Source: JAFGPJ01 sp964439135
Lineage (GTDB): Bacteria > Planctomycetota > Phycisphaerae > Sedimentisphaerales > Anaerobacaceae
Length of the DNA: 26,202 bases
Reading direction: 5' to 3'
Assembly (NCBI GenBank): GCA_964439135.1
Contig: CAYTNN010000041.1
Span: 1-26,202, forward strand
Shown here one piece after another: positions 5,810-13,651 of the stretch. Both the position numbers and the translations under genes were made by a program. Position 1 is the stretch's first letter. Each line of letters starts with the position of its first letter. Under the pieces are notes generated by a model. That model worked only from the letters and a program-made list of their open reading frames with translations. It had not been told where the DNA came from and made no database searches.

Positions 5810-7270
5810 ATGATCTCGACAGTTCACTCCAAAGTTTTCAAGTGCCCTGTTCATGAATATATTTCAGTTCCGCGTGACATAGTCACTGCATTTATTGACA
5901 CACCTATTTTTCAGAGATTGCGACGTATTGAGCAAACTTGCATGAGGCCACTTTATCCGTCGGCTCATCATGATCGCTTTTCACATTCTCTTGGTGTCTT
6001 TCATCTTGCTAGCATCGCGTTCCACCATATAGAAAAAAACACCAAAGTCACCTTGCTGGGGGATGTTAACTTAAAGGATTATAGATGGGCGTTTTGTATC
6101 GCGGCATTGATGCATGACTGCGCACATGCTCCGTTTTCTCATACTTTCGAAGACTATTATCAGCGATCAGACTATGCGAGAGATTTTCTGTTTTCAGAAT
6201 TAGACGAAGAGTCTAAAGAAGAGTTTAAGAAAGATTATGGTCGACGGGAAAGGAGTTCCAAAGGTCCTTCTGCTCATGAGATATTCAGTGCGGCGATTTT
6301 CCTAAAGCATTTCAGGGATACATTTCAGAGCATTATACCAACTATAAACCCTTCTCTTGTGGCAAGAATGATAACAGGTCTTATTTTTACTGAAGCAAAT
6401 GAGATAAGAAAGCAGATAGAAAACAGTCTAATTATGCTTATACATGGGTCTGCAATAGACGTTGATAAGCTCGACTACGTTATACGTGACACCTGGGCTT
6501 CAGGTATTTGTAACGTTCGAATTGATACGACAAGATTATTATCGGCATTATGTATTGATAAATATTGCAACCGTCTTGTGCCATCATTTCATAAATCAGC
6601 CCTTAGCGTAATACAGAATGTAGTTGATGGCAGGAATTTCCTTTATCGCTGGATTTACACACATCACACAGTATGCTACTTTGACCATTTGCTACAAGAG
6701 GCTGGAAAGAAGTTGTTTAGGATAATGGCTCCACCTGAAAGCCAGGAAGATTTTGTTGATGCTGTTTTTTCCAAAGATGTGTTTGAAAAAAATATCGAAT
6801 CTTGTAATGTAAACCTATATCTACCCTGTGATGGTGATTTGATATACCTAATGAAACAACATCGTGATGATATTCCTGAAATTGATGAGCTTCTATCCAG
6901 AAAGCCCAAGCTTGTTCCATTGTGGAAAACCCGATCAGAATTTGACTATATATTTAAAACTCAGCCTACAACCGACCAGCAGGAAGACATTAGAGAGCGA
7001 TTTCGTGACATTATATCTAGTGTCATAGAGGATCAGGAACAATTGGATTCCGTTTTGTGCATTCGTACTAAACCTAGAATAGTAGAAATAGATGAAGCAT
7101 CTGTTTATGTGACTATCATGGAAGAAGTGAGACCATTCACAGCCTTGTTAACAAGATATCCGAGACATAATACGGAAGATAATGCATTCTTCTACATTTT
7201 TATTCCAAGAGAATGTGAATATCTGAAGAAATCCTGTATTTCTAAAATGCGTTCAGCAATCGCGTACTGA
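5810..7270 (+). CDS. SAMHD1/dGTPase-like HD-domain phosphohydrolase
   Basis: A 486-residue protein with a complete HD-domain core. Key residues visible: Arg56-x-x-His59 (RFSHSLG), His102-Asp103 (LMHDCAHAPFSH), His106, His111, and Asp219 in SAIDVDKLDYVIRD. These correspond to His167, His206-Asp207, His210, His215 and Asp311 of human SAMHD1; the residue equivalent to its Asp218 is Glu114 here. QRLRRIEQTC near 35-44 and DTWASG after the last motif are also typical. Family members hydrolyse dNTPs to deoxynucleosides and triphosphate, and some act in phage defence by removing dNTPs. The C-terminal ~190 residues (from about 300) do not match a domain I know. It is third in an AT-rich cassette with two unknown genes. 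Confidence 0.85.
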   Translation: MISTVHSKVFKCPVHEYISVPRDIVTAFIDTPIFQRLRRIEQTCMRPLYPSAHHDRFSHSLGVFHLASIAFHHIEKNTKVTLLGDVNLKDYRWAFCIAALMHDCAHAPFSHTFEDYYQRSDYARDFLFSELDEESKEEFKKDYGRRERSSKGPSAHEIFSAAIFLKHFRDTFQSIIPTINPSLVARMITGLIFTEANEIRKQIENSLIMLIHGSAIDVDKLDYVIRDTWASGICNVRIDTTRLLSALCIDKYCNRLVPSFHKSALSVIQNVVDGRNFLYRWIYTHHTVCYFDHLLQEAGKKLFRIMAPPESQEDFVDAVFSKDVFEKNIESCNVNLYLPCDGDLIYLMKQHRDDIPEIDELLSRKPKLVPLWKTRSEFDYIFKTQPTTDQQEDIRERFRDIISSVIEDQEQLDSVLCIRTKPRIVEIDEASVYVTIMEEVRPFTALLTRYPRHNTEDNAFFYIFIPRECEYLKKSCISKMRSAIAY

Positions 7271-7284
7271 TCTGAAGGTAAGCT

Positions 7285-7405
7285 AGGGACAGTAGTGCGG
7301 GGGAATTCCGGGGACATCTATGAGCAAGCTTTTGTCAAGACATTAGCGGGATTTTTTCACGGGAATTCCAAACATCTATTCGGCACCATACCTAATTCCG
7401 GGCGT
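7285..7405. repeat. Decayed REP-like sequence
   Basis: Contains GGGACAGTAGTGCGGGGG, GAATTCCGGGGACA, TTCACGGGAATTCC and CACCATACCTAATTCC. These blocks resemble the palindromic sequences that flank IS200-like REP-associated transposase genes, from memory of such elements; no transposase gene remains nearby. An open frame over this stretch (7295-7489) has no ribosome site and is not a gene. The whole of 7271-7807 contains no supported gene. Confidence 0.35.
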
Positions 7406-7471
7406 TCTCTGGATAATCACCTATTAAAATTCAAGTACCACGGTCTAATTAAAATTCTCCTTCACGAAAGC

Positions 7472-7662
7472 TTTCCTTCGACGAAATAATTAATTTAAAA
7501 ACTCGCGTCTTTTTCCTGTTTTCACAGGAATGACATTACTTCCGCCTTTAATCGCTTGCTAATGAATAATTTAGACTATTTCGTTGGTTTTTCAAGATAA
7601 AAAGGGCATAAGGCCCTGGCCTTTTCCAGCCATTCATTAGATACAGCGTTTGTCGAAGGAAA
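7472..7662. repeat. 191-bp segment bounded by 11-bp inverted repeats
   Basis: TTTCCTTCGAC (7472-7482) and its exact complement GTCGAAGGAAA (7652-7662) enclose an AT-rich segment without coding potential. It could be a MITE-like element, but no target duplication is visible. Confidence 0.3.
7513..7530. repeat. Small perfect hairpin TTCCTGT / ACAGGAA
   Basis: A 7-bp stem with a TTTC loop, followed by TGAC. It matches the general 'GTCATTCC...GGAA' class of dispersed palindromes common in many bacteria. On the minus strand it is followed by a short A-rich stretch, so a terminator role is unlikely. Confidence 0.4.
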
Positions 7663-7738
7663 ATGTTACCTTTGAATCTTTCAAAAAATGCAAAAAAATA
7701 ATTAAAATCTCGTATTGAGTGGAATTTTCGTGACCGGG

Positions 7739-7768
7739 TTGCTGTGTTGTGCCTTTAATAGATAGAAT
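7739..7768 (+). promoter_or_regulatory. Candidate promoter of the Ser-repeat/TPR protein
   Basis: TTGCTG, 18 bases, TAGAAT, ending 39 bases before the chosen ATG. The -10 is good; the -35 is weak. Confidence 0.4.
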
Positions 7769-7807
7769 AGAAGTTATGATGTAAACGCCGAAGAAAGGAG
7801 GCGTATG

Positions 7808-10354
7808 ATGCTTATGACAAAAAAGAAAACAGAATACAGAATTCAGAATTCAGTCCTTGGGACTCCTCACGGAGAAGCCGGAAATCGATCTTTTTCCTTC
7901 CATCCCCTGCTTTTTGCCCTCTTAGTGCTGATTCTTGCACTTATAGCTGAGCCGGTTCTGGCCGCTACAAAGCGGTCCAGCAGCAGCAAGTCCAACAACT
8001 CCAGTAAACAAACCCGGCAGGCTTCAAGGCCGGCGTCTGCGCCGAGGGTAACATCCAGACCAACCTCTTCGAGCAGTTCCAGGAGCGTTTCATCCAGCCG
8101 GGCTATAACGAGCCGGACGCCGAGCAGCAGCATTTCCAGTAGAGCCATAACCAACCGGGCACCGAGCAGCAGCATTTCCAGCAGAGCTATAACAAGACGG
8201 ACACCAAGCAGCAGCATTTCCAGCCGGTCTATAACCAGCCGGGCGCCGAGCAACAGCATTTCCAGCAGGGCTATAACCAGCCGGGCACCGAGCAGCAGCA
8301 TTTCCAGCAGAGCCATAACCAGCCGGGCCCCCAGTACAAGCACATCCAGCCGGATCAGCCCGAGCATCTCATCTCGTATCGGCAGTTCAATCAGTACCAG
8401 AACGCCGTCCAGCAGCCGTTCGACTTCTCTCAGAAGCACAAGGGCGCCATCCAGCAGCCGTTCACGAACCACTATCACAAACAGGCCGACGACGAGCACG
8501 AGCAGCAGAATCAGTCCGAGCATATCATCGCGTATCGGCAGTAGAATCGAAACAACAAGACCGTCTGTTCCCAACAGAGCCGAGCAGCCGGCTGCACGCT
8601 CAAGCGGAACTTCGCGTATCGGCAGTTCGATCGGCACACGAAGCTCCTCTGCTCCCACAGGAGCAAAGCAGCCGGCTGTAAGCTCAACCAGGTCTTCGAT
8701 TTCGTCCAGGATTAGGACTAATAGCAGCCAGTCGTCGCAACGTACCGAGCGCAACCGAGGCATCGGCAGTATAATCGGCAAACAGGAGCCGTCGGTCTCG
8801 ATGACGAATAAGCAGTCGGCCACGAATCAGCGTTCTCTTAGGGTGAATTCCAGCTCGCGTATCGGCAGAACAATCGGCGAGAGAAGCATTACCAGCCGGT
8901 CGGCGGAAAAAGTCGCCGGCGCTCGCGAGCCTAAAGCAGCAACCAGCGGAACCGTCGGAAGCGCCACTGGCAGGACGATCGGACGACCGGCAGGACGGGA
9001 CATACGCACCAGAACGGAACGAACACGACCCGATGTCCGCGCCGGGCGCAAAGATTTGAGCCTCAGAGACACAAGCGTATCTCCGCTTAGAGACAGTTCG
9101 AGAACGACGGGGGTAGTCTTGCCGCAGGATCGGCTGACCGTAGCCGGAGGTCGTACAGCCGGCAGTCTAAGAACAGCCTCGACGCGACTGCACCGTTACG
9201 ATGCGCTCAGGCCGTCGCGCGTGCTCTATCACGACCGGCCGCACCTTATCAGAGATTCTTATCACCATGACTACGTTTACAGAGATTACCACGACCGAAT
9301 CCGCAGCAGGACCATCTGGCCGAGATTTCGCTTCGCGGTGCACTACGATTGCGGGCCATGGTTTACGTTCCGATATGTATATCCGTACTATCATCGCAAG
9401 TATATGTTCATCAGCCTGGGCGGTTACTGGCCGAGCAGTTACAGATATACCCGCTACTACTGGTACGGCTGCCATCCTTACAACTGGTACGGCTACTACC
9501 CGATCGCTCGCGAGGTCCGCGGCACGAATTACAACTATTATACGTATAACTACTACACAGATGGGGAAGGCGGCTATCAGCCGGCTCAGACGATAGTAAA
9601 CTCCGAGGTATACGAGAACCTGGCAGAGCAAACCGCCGAGCCCGAGCAGGCCACTCTGGCCGACGTATACTTCGAAGAGGCCGTCAAGGCTTTCGAAGTC
9701 GCAGAGTATAATACCGCCGCGATGAAGTTCGCCAAGGCCGTGGAGCTGGCGCCGGAAGATATGATTCTTCCTTTCGCCTATGGCCAGGCACTTATGGCGA
9801 GCCAGCAATATTCAAAAGCCGCCGAGGTCCTTCGCGGGGCACTGGAAAAAGTCAGTCCCGAAAAGGAAGGCGTTTTCTTCCCTCGCGGTTTGTATCCCGA
9901 TGAAGAGTCGCTCTTAAAGCAGATTGACCGGCTGGCCGAACGGGCCGCGCAGTTCAGCTACGACGCGAACCTGCAACTGCTGTTAGGCTATCAACTGCTT
10001 GGGATAGGCCAGCATGACAGGGCGGTCGAGCCGCTGATGAACGCCGGCAGGGATTTGGAAAATGAGAAAGCCGCCGCGGTTCTCATGGCGCTTCTGGAGA
10101 AAATAAAAATCACCGACACGAAACCTGAAACTCCCGCACCGGCTGAAATCCCGGCTCCGGTTCCGGCTCCCGCACCGCTCCAGACTCCTGCTCCGACGCC
10201 GGGTGAAGCCATCGTTCCAAGCCCGGCACCGGCCCCGGTACAGAGCAAGGCATCGATTATAAACCACTCCAGAGCATTGAGCGGGGCGATGATTGTCACG
10301 AGCCTGTGCGCTCTGGGCACGAGCGTCGGCATCGGGCATTTCGCCCGTGGCTGA
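7808..10354 (+). CDS. Secreted Ser/Arg-repeat protein with Tyr-rich linker and TPR domain
   Basis: 848 residues. Start chosen at 7808: AAAGGAGG lies 6 bases upstream (only 3 before the ATG at 7805). After a 30-residue polar N-region comes a hydrophobic core and cleavage site (LLFALLVLILALIAEPVLAA), so it is exported. Residues ~55-460 are Ser/Arg/Thr-rich: five 14-residue copies of the SR(T/A)PSSSISSRAI type, then repeated SRISPSISSRIGS and RIGSSIGTR motifs, probably disordered. Residues ~465-590 are rich in His and Tyr (YHHDYVYRDYHDRIRSR, YWYGCHPYNWYGYYP). Residues ~610-770 hold TPR-like helices (FEEAVKAFEVAEYNTAAMKF, YGQALMASQQYSKAAEVLRG, LLGYQLLGIGQHDRAVEPL). A Pro/Ala tract and a short hydrophobic end follow. 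Related architectures occur in planctomycete surface proteins. The next gene begins 47 bases downstream, so both may share a transcript. Function unknown. Confidence 0.75.
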   Translation: MLMTKKKTEYRIQNSVLGTPHGEAGNRSFSFHPLLFALLVLILALIAEPVLAATKRSSSSKSNNSSKQTRQASRPASAPRVTSRPTSSSSSRSVSSSRAITSRTPSSSISSRAITNRAPSSSISSRAITRRTPSSSISSRSITSRAPSNSISSRAITSRAPSSSISSRAITSRAPSTSTSSRISPSISSRIGSSISTRTPSSSRSTSLRSTRAPSSSRSRTTITNRPTTSTSSRISPSISSRIGSRIETTRPSVPNRAEQPAARSSGTSRIGSSIGTRSSSAPTGAKQPAVSSTRSSISSRIRTNSSQSSQRTERNRGIGSIIGKQEPSVSMTNKQSATNQRSLRVNSSSRIGRTIGERSITSRSAEKVAGAREPKAATSGTVGSATGRTIGRPAGRDIRTRTERTRPDVRAGRKDLSLRDTSVSPLRDSSRTTGVVLPQDRLTVAGGRTAGSLRTASTRLHRYDALRPSRVLYHDRPHLIRDSYHHDYVYRDYHDRIRSRTIWPRFRFAVHYDCGPWFTFRYVYPYYHRKYMFISLGGYWPSSYRYTRYYWYGCHPYNWYGYYPIAREVRGTNYNYYTYNYYTDGEGGYQPAQTIVNSEVYENLAEQTAEPEQATLADVYFEEAVKAFEVAEYNTAAMKFAKAVELAPEDMILPFAYGQALMASQQYSKAAEVLRGALEKVSPEKEGVFFPRGLYPDEESLLKQIDRLAERAAQFSYDANLQLLLGYQLLGIGQHDRAVEPLMNAGRDLENEKAAAVLMALLEKIKITDTKPETPAPAEIPAPVPAPAPLQTPAPTPGEAIVPSPAPAPVQSKASIINHSRALSGAMIVTSLCALGTSVGIGHFARG
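8111..8320 (+). repeat. Five tandem 42-bp coding repeats
   Basis: Units begin at 8111, 8153, 8195, 8237 and 8279, each exactly 42 bp with the core AGCAGCAGCATTTCCAGC; a sixth, diverged unit begins at 8321. They encode the 14-residue Ser/Arg repeats. No unit-length change breaks the frame. Confidence 0.9.
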
Positions 10355-10400
10355 TTCGCCGGCGGCAATAAATAACACCACAGCACCAGGAGGTGCAACG

Positions 10401-11615
10401 ATGAAACCGCTCACATTTATATTGGCACTCTTGATCACGCTTTCGCCTTGTTTGGCTTGGTCTTTACCCCAGGGGGCTGTCGAAAGTTGGAAGGAATTTG
10501 CCGTCTGGCCGACGACCGACGATCAGGAGGCCCCCGACATCGACGGTGACATTGTCGTCTGGCAGCAGTTTGTCGAAGAATACCAGGACTACGACATATA
10601 CGTTGCGGACATGAATAATCCGGACGATCCGCTTGCTGTTATCATCGGCGACGCCAACGACCAGATGCAGCCGGCGGTTTTTGAAAATATCGTCGTCTGG
10701 CAGGATTACATTGCCTCAGCCGACTGGGACATCTTGGCGGCCGACATCAGCGACCGGGAGCAGCCGGTAATATTCGCCGTATCGAACATCTTCGGCAACG
10801 ACGAGCAGTCGCCGGCCATTCACGGTAACATCGTCGTCTGGCAGGATGGCGCCGAGGGAGATTACGACATTTACGGTGCCGACATTACCAATTATGAAAG
10901 CCCGGCGGAATTTGCCGTCGCCGGCTTCGAACGCGACCAGCGGCGACCCGCCGTCTATCGAAATACGGTCGTCTGGCAGGATTCCTATTATGGTGACGAG
11001 GACATTCTTGGAGCCGATATCTGGATGCGAAACAAGCCCGCCGAATTCGGCGTCTCGCTGGAAGAATTCGACCAGCAGCGACCGGCCGTCTGGGGCGACA
11101 TCGTCGTATGGGCGGACAATTACTTCGGTGACATGGACATTTACGCCGCAACGTGGCATGGGCTTCCAGCCCGTGGAATACATGGCCAGGATGGTCAACC
11201 CATGGGAATGGATGTGCCATCCCCTGTTGAATTTCCCATCGTGGCAAACGAATCGGAGCAAACAAATCCTGATATCGACCGCAACATCGTTGTCTGGCAG
11301 GACAACAGAAACGGAGACTGGGACATATACGGCTACAATCTGACCACGCACCATGAATTTCAAATCACCAATGAGCCCCACGACCAAACCAATCCGGCCA
11401 TAAGTGGCAATACAGTCGTCTGGGAAGACAGCCGTGATGGAAATTTACAGATATACGCAATCGTCCTCGACGGCCCGGAAGTTGCACGATGCACATCCAA
11501 ACTAATGGGTGACGTTAATGGCGACTGTAAAGTTGACTTTGACGATCAAGCTATCATGTTATCTCAATGGCTCGAATGCAACCTCGAACCAAATGAAGCC
11601 TGCCCGCCCTTTTAG
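10401..11615 (+). CDS. Secreted TolB-like beta-propeller protein with dockerin-like C-terminus
   Basis: 404 residues; the ATG at 10401 is preceded by AGGAGG at 7 bases and starts a clear signal peptide (KPLTFILALLITLSPCLAW). Seven repeats of the type 'I/T-V-V-W-Q-D...D-I-Y' follow (GDIVVWQQ, ENIVVWQD, GNIVVWQD, RNTVVWQD, GDIVVWAD, RNIVVWQD, GNTVVWED), consistent with a seven-bladed propeller. The end, from about residue 370 (GDVNGDCKVDFDDQAIMLSQ), matches a type I dockerin-like Ca-binding segment of which one loop is clear. Blade five holds an extra ~17 residues encoded by a palindromic insert (see 11152-11219). The likely role is in binding or display at the cell surface. No catalytic motif is visible. 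Confidence 0.8.
   Translation: MKPLTFILALLITLSPCLAWSLPQGAVESWKEFAVWPTTDDQEAPDIDGDIVVWQQFVEEYQDYDIYVADMNNPDDPLAVIIGDANDQMQPAVFENIVVWQDYIASADWDILAADISDREQPVIFAVSNIFGNDEQSPAIHGNIVVWQDGAEGDYDIYGADITNYESPAEFAVAGFERDQRRPAVYRNTVVWQDSYYGDEDILGADIWMRNKPAEFGVSLEEFDQQRPAVWGDIVVWADNYFGDMDIYAATWHGLPARGIHGQDGQPMGMDVPSPVEFPIVANESEQTNPDIDRNIVVWQDNRNGDWDIYGYNLTTHHEFQITNEPHDQTNPAISGNTVVWEDSRDGNLQIYAIVLDGPEVARCTSKLMGDVNGDCKVDFDDQAIMLSQWLECNLEPNEACPPF
11152..11219 (+). repeat. Palindromic element inserted in frame in the propeller gene
   Basis: Contains CATGGGCTTCCAGCCCGTG, an 8-bp stem with a 3-base loop, and ends in GTGCCAT, which pairs with the opening GTGGCAT region. It encodes WHGLPARGIHGQDGQPMG, which interrupts the blade pattern 'DIY-G/A-A-D-I...P-A/V-E-F' found in the other blades. 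Boundaries are approximate to a few bases. Confidence 0.6.
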
Positions 11616-11716
11616 AAATCCTCTCAAAGCCCAACAAACTACACTTTTTTTCCAGAGTTATTTTATGATAAGTACCGCTGGAGATGCCAAATAACTGCTC
11701 AAAACCATCTTTCTGC

Positions 11717-11745
11717 TTGACGGGATGATCTCTATCTTATATACT
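11717..11745 (+). promoter_or_regulatory. Promoter of the GLUG-repeat gene
   Basis: TTGACG, exactly 17 bases, TATACT, about 70 bases before the ATG at 11813. Near-consensus sigma-70-type promoter, suggesting that this gene is transcribed apart from the propeller gene upstream. Confidence 0.65.
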
Positions 11746-11812
11746 GCATTTTTAGTGAAGTGGAAAAAACCTTTAACCTGATAACTAAAGATGGGGGGAG
11801 GAGGATATAAAA

Positions 11813-12415
11813 ATGATGACGGCGAGAAGTTCAAGAGTCCTGCGGACAATACCTTTACTGATTGTGGTTTGCTTTGTCAGCTTCCCCGCCCAGGCACAAT
11901 ACAGCGGCGGCACAGGAGAGCCAAACGACCCGTACCAGATAGCTACAGCAGAAGACCTGATGATGCTTGGCGAGACTCCCGAAGATTACGATAAGCATTT
12001 CATCCTGACCGCCGACATCGACCTGGATCCGAACCTCCCCGGCCGGAAGGTCTTTGATAAGGCCGTCATCGCACCGGCTGGATACGTAGCCTTTACCGGC
12101 ATCTTCGACGGTAATTGTCATACGATCTCTCATCTGACAATCAAAGGTGACGGCTATCTGGGACTATTTGGCCGGCTGTGGTCCGGGGCGGAGATCAGAG
12201 ATATCGGGACCGTAGATGCCAGCATAAGCGGTTCTGAGGGGGAGGTCGGTGGACTAGTAGGATGTAACGAGTTTGGCCGTTTGACGCAGTGTTACAGCAC
12301 GGGTACTGTCAGCGGCGAGGGATTATTCGTTGGAGGACTTGTTGGAATTAACGAGCGTGAGGGCTCGATAGACAACTGCTATGCCAGCGTCAGCATTAGC
12401 GGGACAGGGGAGGAG
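11813..12415 (+). CDS. GLUG-repeat secreted protein, N-terminal part (runs into gap)
   Basis: 201 residues are visible before the N run. GGAGGAGG lies 8 bases before the ATG. The signal peptide (SRVLRTIPLLIVVCFVSFPAQAQ) is followed by YSGGTGEPNDPYQIATAEDL, the usual start of planctomycete GLUG proteins, then DIDLDPNLP and DGNCHTISHLTI, and GLUG-type repeats of the form 'GGLVG-x-N...I-x-x-C-Y-(A/S)-x-G-x-V/I-S-G' at about residues 145-200. GLUG repeats form a beta-helix-like fold in surface adhesins and carbohydrate-associated proteins. The reading frame differs by one from the part after the gap, as expected when the true gap length is unknown. Probably the same gene as 12516-13562. Confidence 0.8.
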
Positions 12416-12515
12416 NNNNNNNNNNNNNNNNNNNNNNNNNNNNNNNNNNNNNNNNNNNNNNNNNNNNNNNNNNNNNNNNNNNNNNNNNNNNNNNNNNNNN
12501 NNNNNNNNNNNNNNN
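12416..12515. other. Assembly gap (100 N)
   Basis: Exactly 100 N, the standard size for a gap of unknown length. Both sides carry nearly the same sequence (GGAGGACTTGTTGGAATTAA, at 12331 and 12516), so the assembler probably broke at GLUG coding repeats. Confidence 0.95.
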
Positions 12516-13562
12516 GGAGGACTTGTTGGAATTAACGAGCGTGGGGGCTCGATAGACAACTGCTACGCCACATCCATTATTTCAGGAGATCAGTATGTAG
12601 GTGGTCTGGTGGGCAGCAATCGTGGTTCTCTGATGAGTTGCTACAGTACCGGCGCGGTAGGCGGAAATGAGGATGTCGGTGGTCTCGTGGGCTACAACTG
12701 GGAGGACGCAAACGTCAACTCAAGTTTTTGGGATGTGGAGACATCCGTCCAGCCAAGCAGTGCTGGCGGGATAGGTAAAACCACAGTCGAGATGCAAACA
12801 GCCAGCACATTCCTTGATGCCGGCTGGGATTTCGTTGACAAGACGGACAACGGTACCGAAGATATCTGGTTTATGCCAGAGAATGATTATCCTCATCTGA
12901 CTTGGGAAAATATGGTCTGGTTTGCAGATTATATGCCGCTCGATCCGAACGAATACGGTATCAAGACATTCGAGTGGGTCTATGGTCAGGCCGGTGAATA
13001 CACAAGCAGAATTGGAGAGAGCGAGACAGTGCCCTATTTGTCCGGGCCTATAACCGGTGTGCAAATAATAGAAAACAATAATACGTTGGTGGGAACTAAC
13101 GACGGGCTCAATGTCAGTTTCCTGGCCAGCGGTGAATGGATTCTCTCGACGGATCCAAATCTCACAGCTCACCCGCCAGCATGGTCGTTCGCAGGATTGT
13201 ACGATGGTATGATAATCGACCAGGGCGTTTGGTACCTCGTCAAGAAAGATATGTCAGAATGGGAAGCCAAGGATAAACAGCAGCTTCTGATTGATATTCA
13301 GGATATTACCGTCCCGCAGGGCCATTATAATAACGCCGTCGTTTTCTGGTATCTTGACACCGCTTATTCGTTTACTCCACTGGACTTTCACGGAAAGGAA
13401 TTCGATTTGGATATTACGTTGCCGTCGAGTTCTCAGGCGGCCGGCTATGCGGTCACAGGATTTGATATATTTGCTGTGAACACCGGCCTTATCGCCCAGG
13501 GCGACATCGACGCGGCTACAGGCTCTCTGAATGATCTTGCTGTGCTAAAACAAGTCGAGTAG
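12516..13562 (+). CDS. GLUG-repeat secreted protein, C-terminal part (starts in gap)
   Basis: 348 residues after the gap. It opens with three GLUG repeats (GGLVGINERGGSIDNCYATS, GGLVGSNRGSLMSCYSTGAV, GGLVGYNWEDANVNSSFWDV), then the standard repeat-closing segment with GIGKTTVEMQTASTFLDAGW, FVDKTDNGTEDIWFM and NDYPHLTWE. The remaining ~225 residues are a non-repetitive beta-rich region (WVYGQAGEYTSRIGESETVP; YDGMIIDQGVWYLVKKDMSE) that I do not recognise. Its TAG stop at 13560-13562 is followed directly by a relic of another GLUG gene. No dockerin-like segment or membrane anchor is seen at this end. Confidence 0.75.
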   Translation, partial: GGLVGINERGGSIDNCYATSIISGDQYVGGLVGSNRGSLMSCYSTGAVGGNEDVGGLVGYNWEDANVNSSFWDVETSVQPSSAGGIGKTTVEMQTASTFLDAGWDFVDKTDNGTEDIWFMPENDYPHLTWENMVWFADYMPLDPNEYGIKTFEWVYGQAGEYTSRIGESETVPYLSGPITGVQIIENNNTLVGTNDGLNVSFLASGEWILSTDPNLTAHPPAWSFAGLYDGMIIDQGVWYLVKKDMSEWEAKDKQQLLIDIQDITVPQGHYNNAVVFWYLDTAYSFTPLDFHGKEFDLDITLPSSSQAAGYAVTGFDIFAVNTGLIAQGDIDAATGSLNDLAVLKQVE

Positions 13563-13648
13563 AGGACGAAAGCGAAAACGACACAAAGGACGATTGGTGG
13601 ATTCTCGAAGGTCAGGACTATCCGCGTTTGTGGTGGGAAACCGAGTAG
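13562..13648 (+). pseudogene. Relic of the C-terminus of another GLUG-repeat gene
   Basis: Right after the GLUG gene's stop, a different frame reads EDESENDTKDDWWILEGQDY, PRLWWETE and a TAG stop. This is the usual closing segment of GLUG-repeat blocks and parallels TDNGTEDIWFMPENDYPHL in the intact gene. It has no start or ribosome site. Either a two-base change near 13560 split it from the upstream gene, or a paralogue was deleted down to its tail. Confidence 0.6.
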
Positions 13649-13651
13649 ATT

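Noticed and set aside
7295..7489. 64-residue frame after the HD gene
   Set aside because: Covers palindromic repeat remnants, has no ribosome site and no conserved sequence.
8111..8320. 42-bp tandem repeats considered as a CRISPR array
   Set aside because: Units are contiguous without unique spacers, keep the reading frame and code for Ser/Arg repeats.
7867..8823. 318-residue minus-strand frame, Leu/Arg-rich, opposite the Ser-repeat protein
   Set aside because: It is the shadow of the AGCAGC-type repeats: repeated LLLGARLVIALLEM follows the 42-bp units. It has no ribosome site and the plus strand has a signal peptide and a TPR domain.
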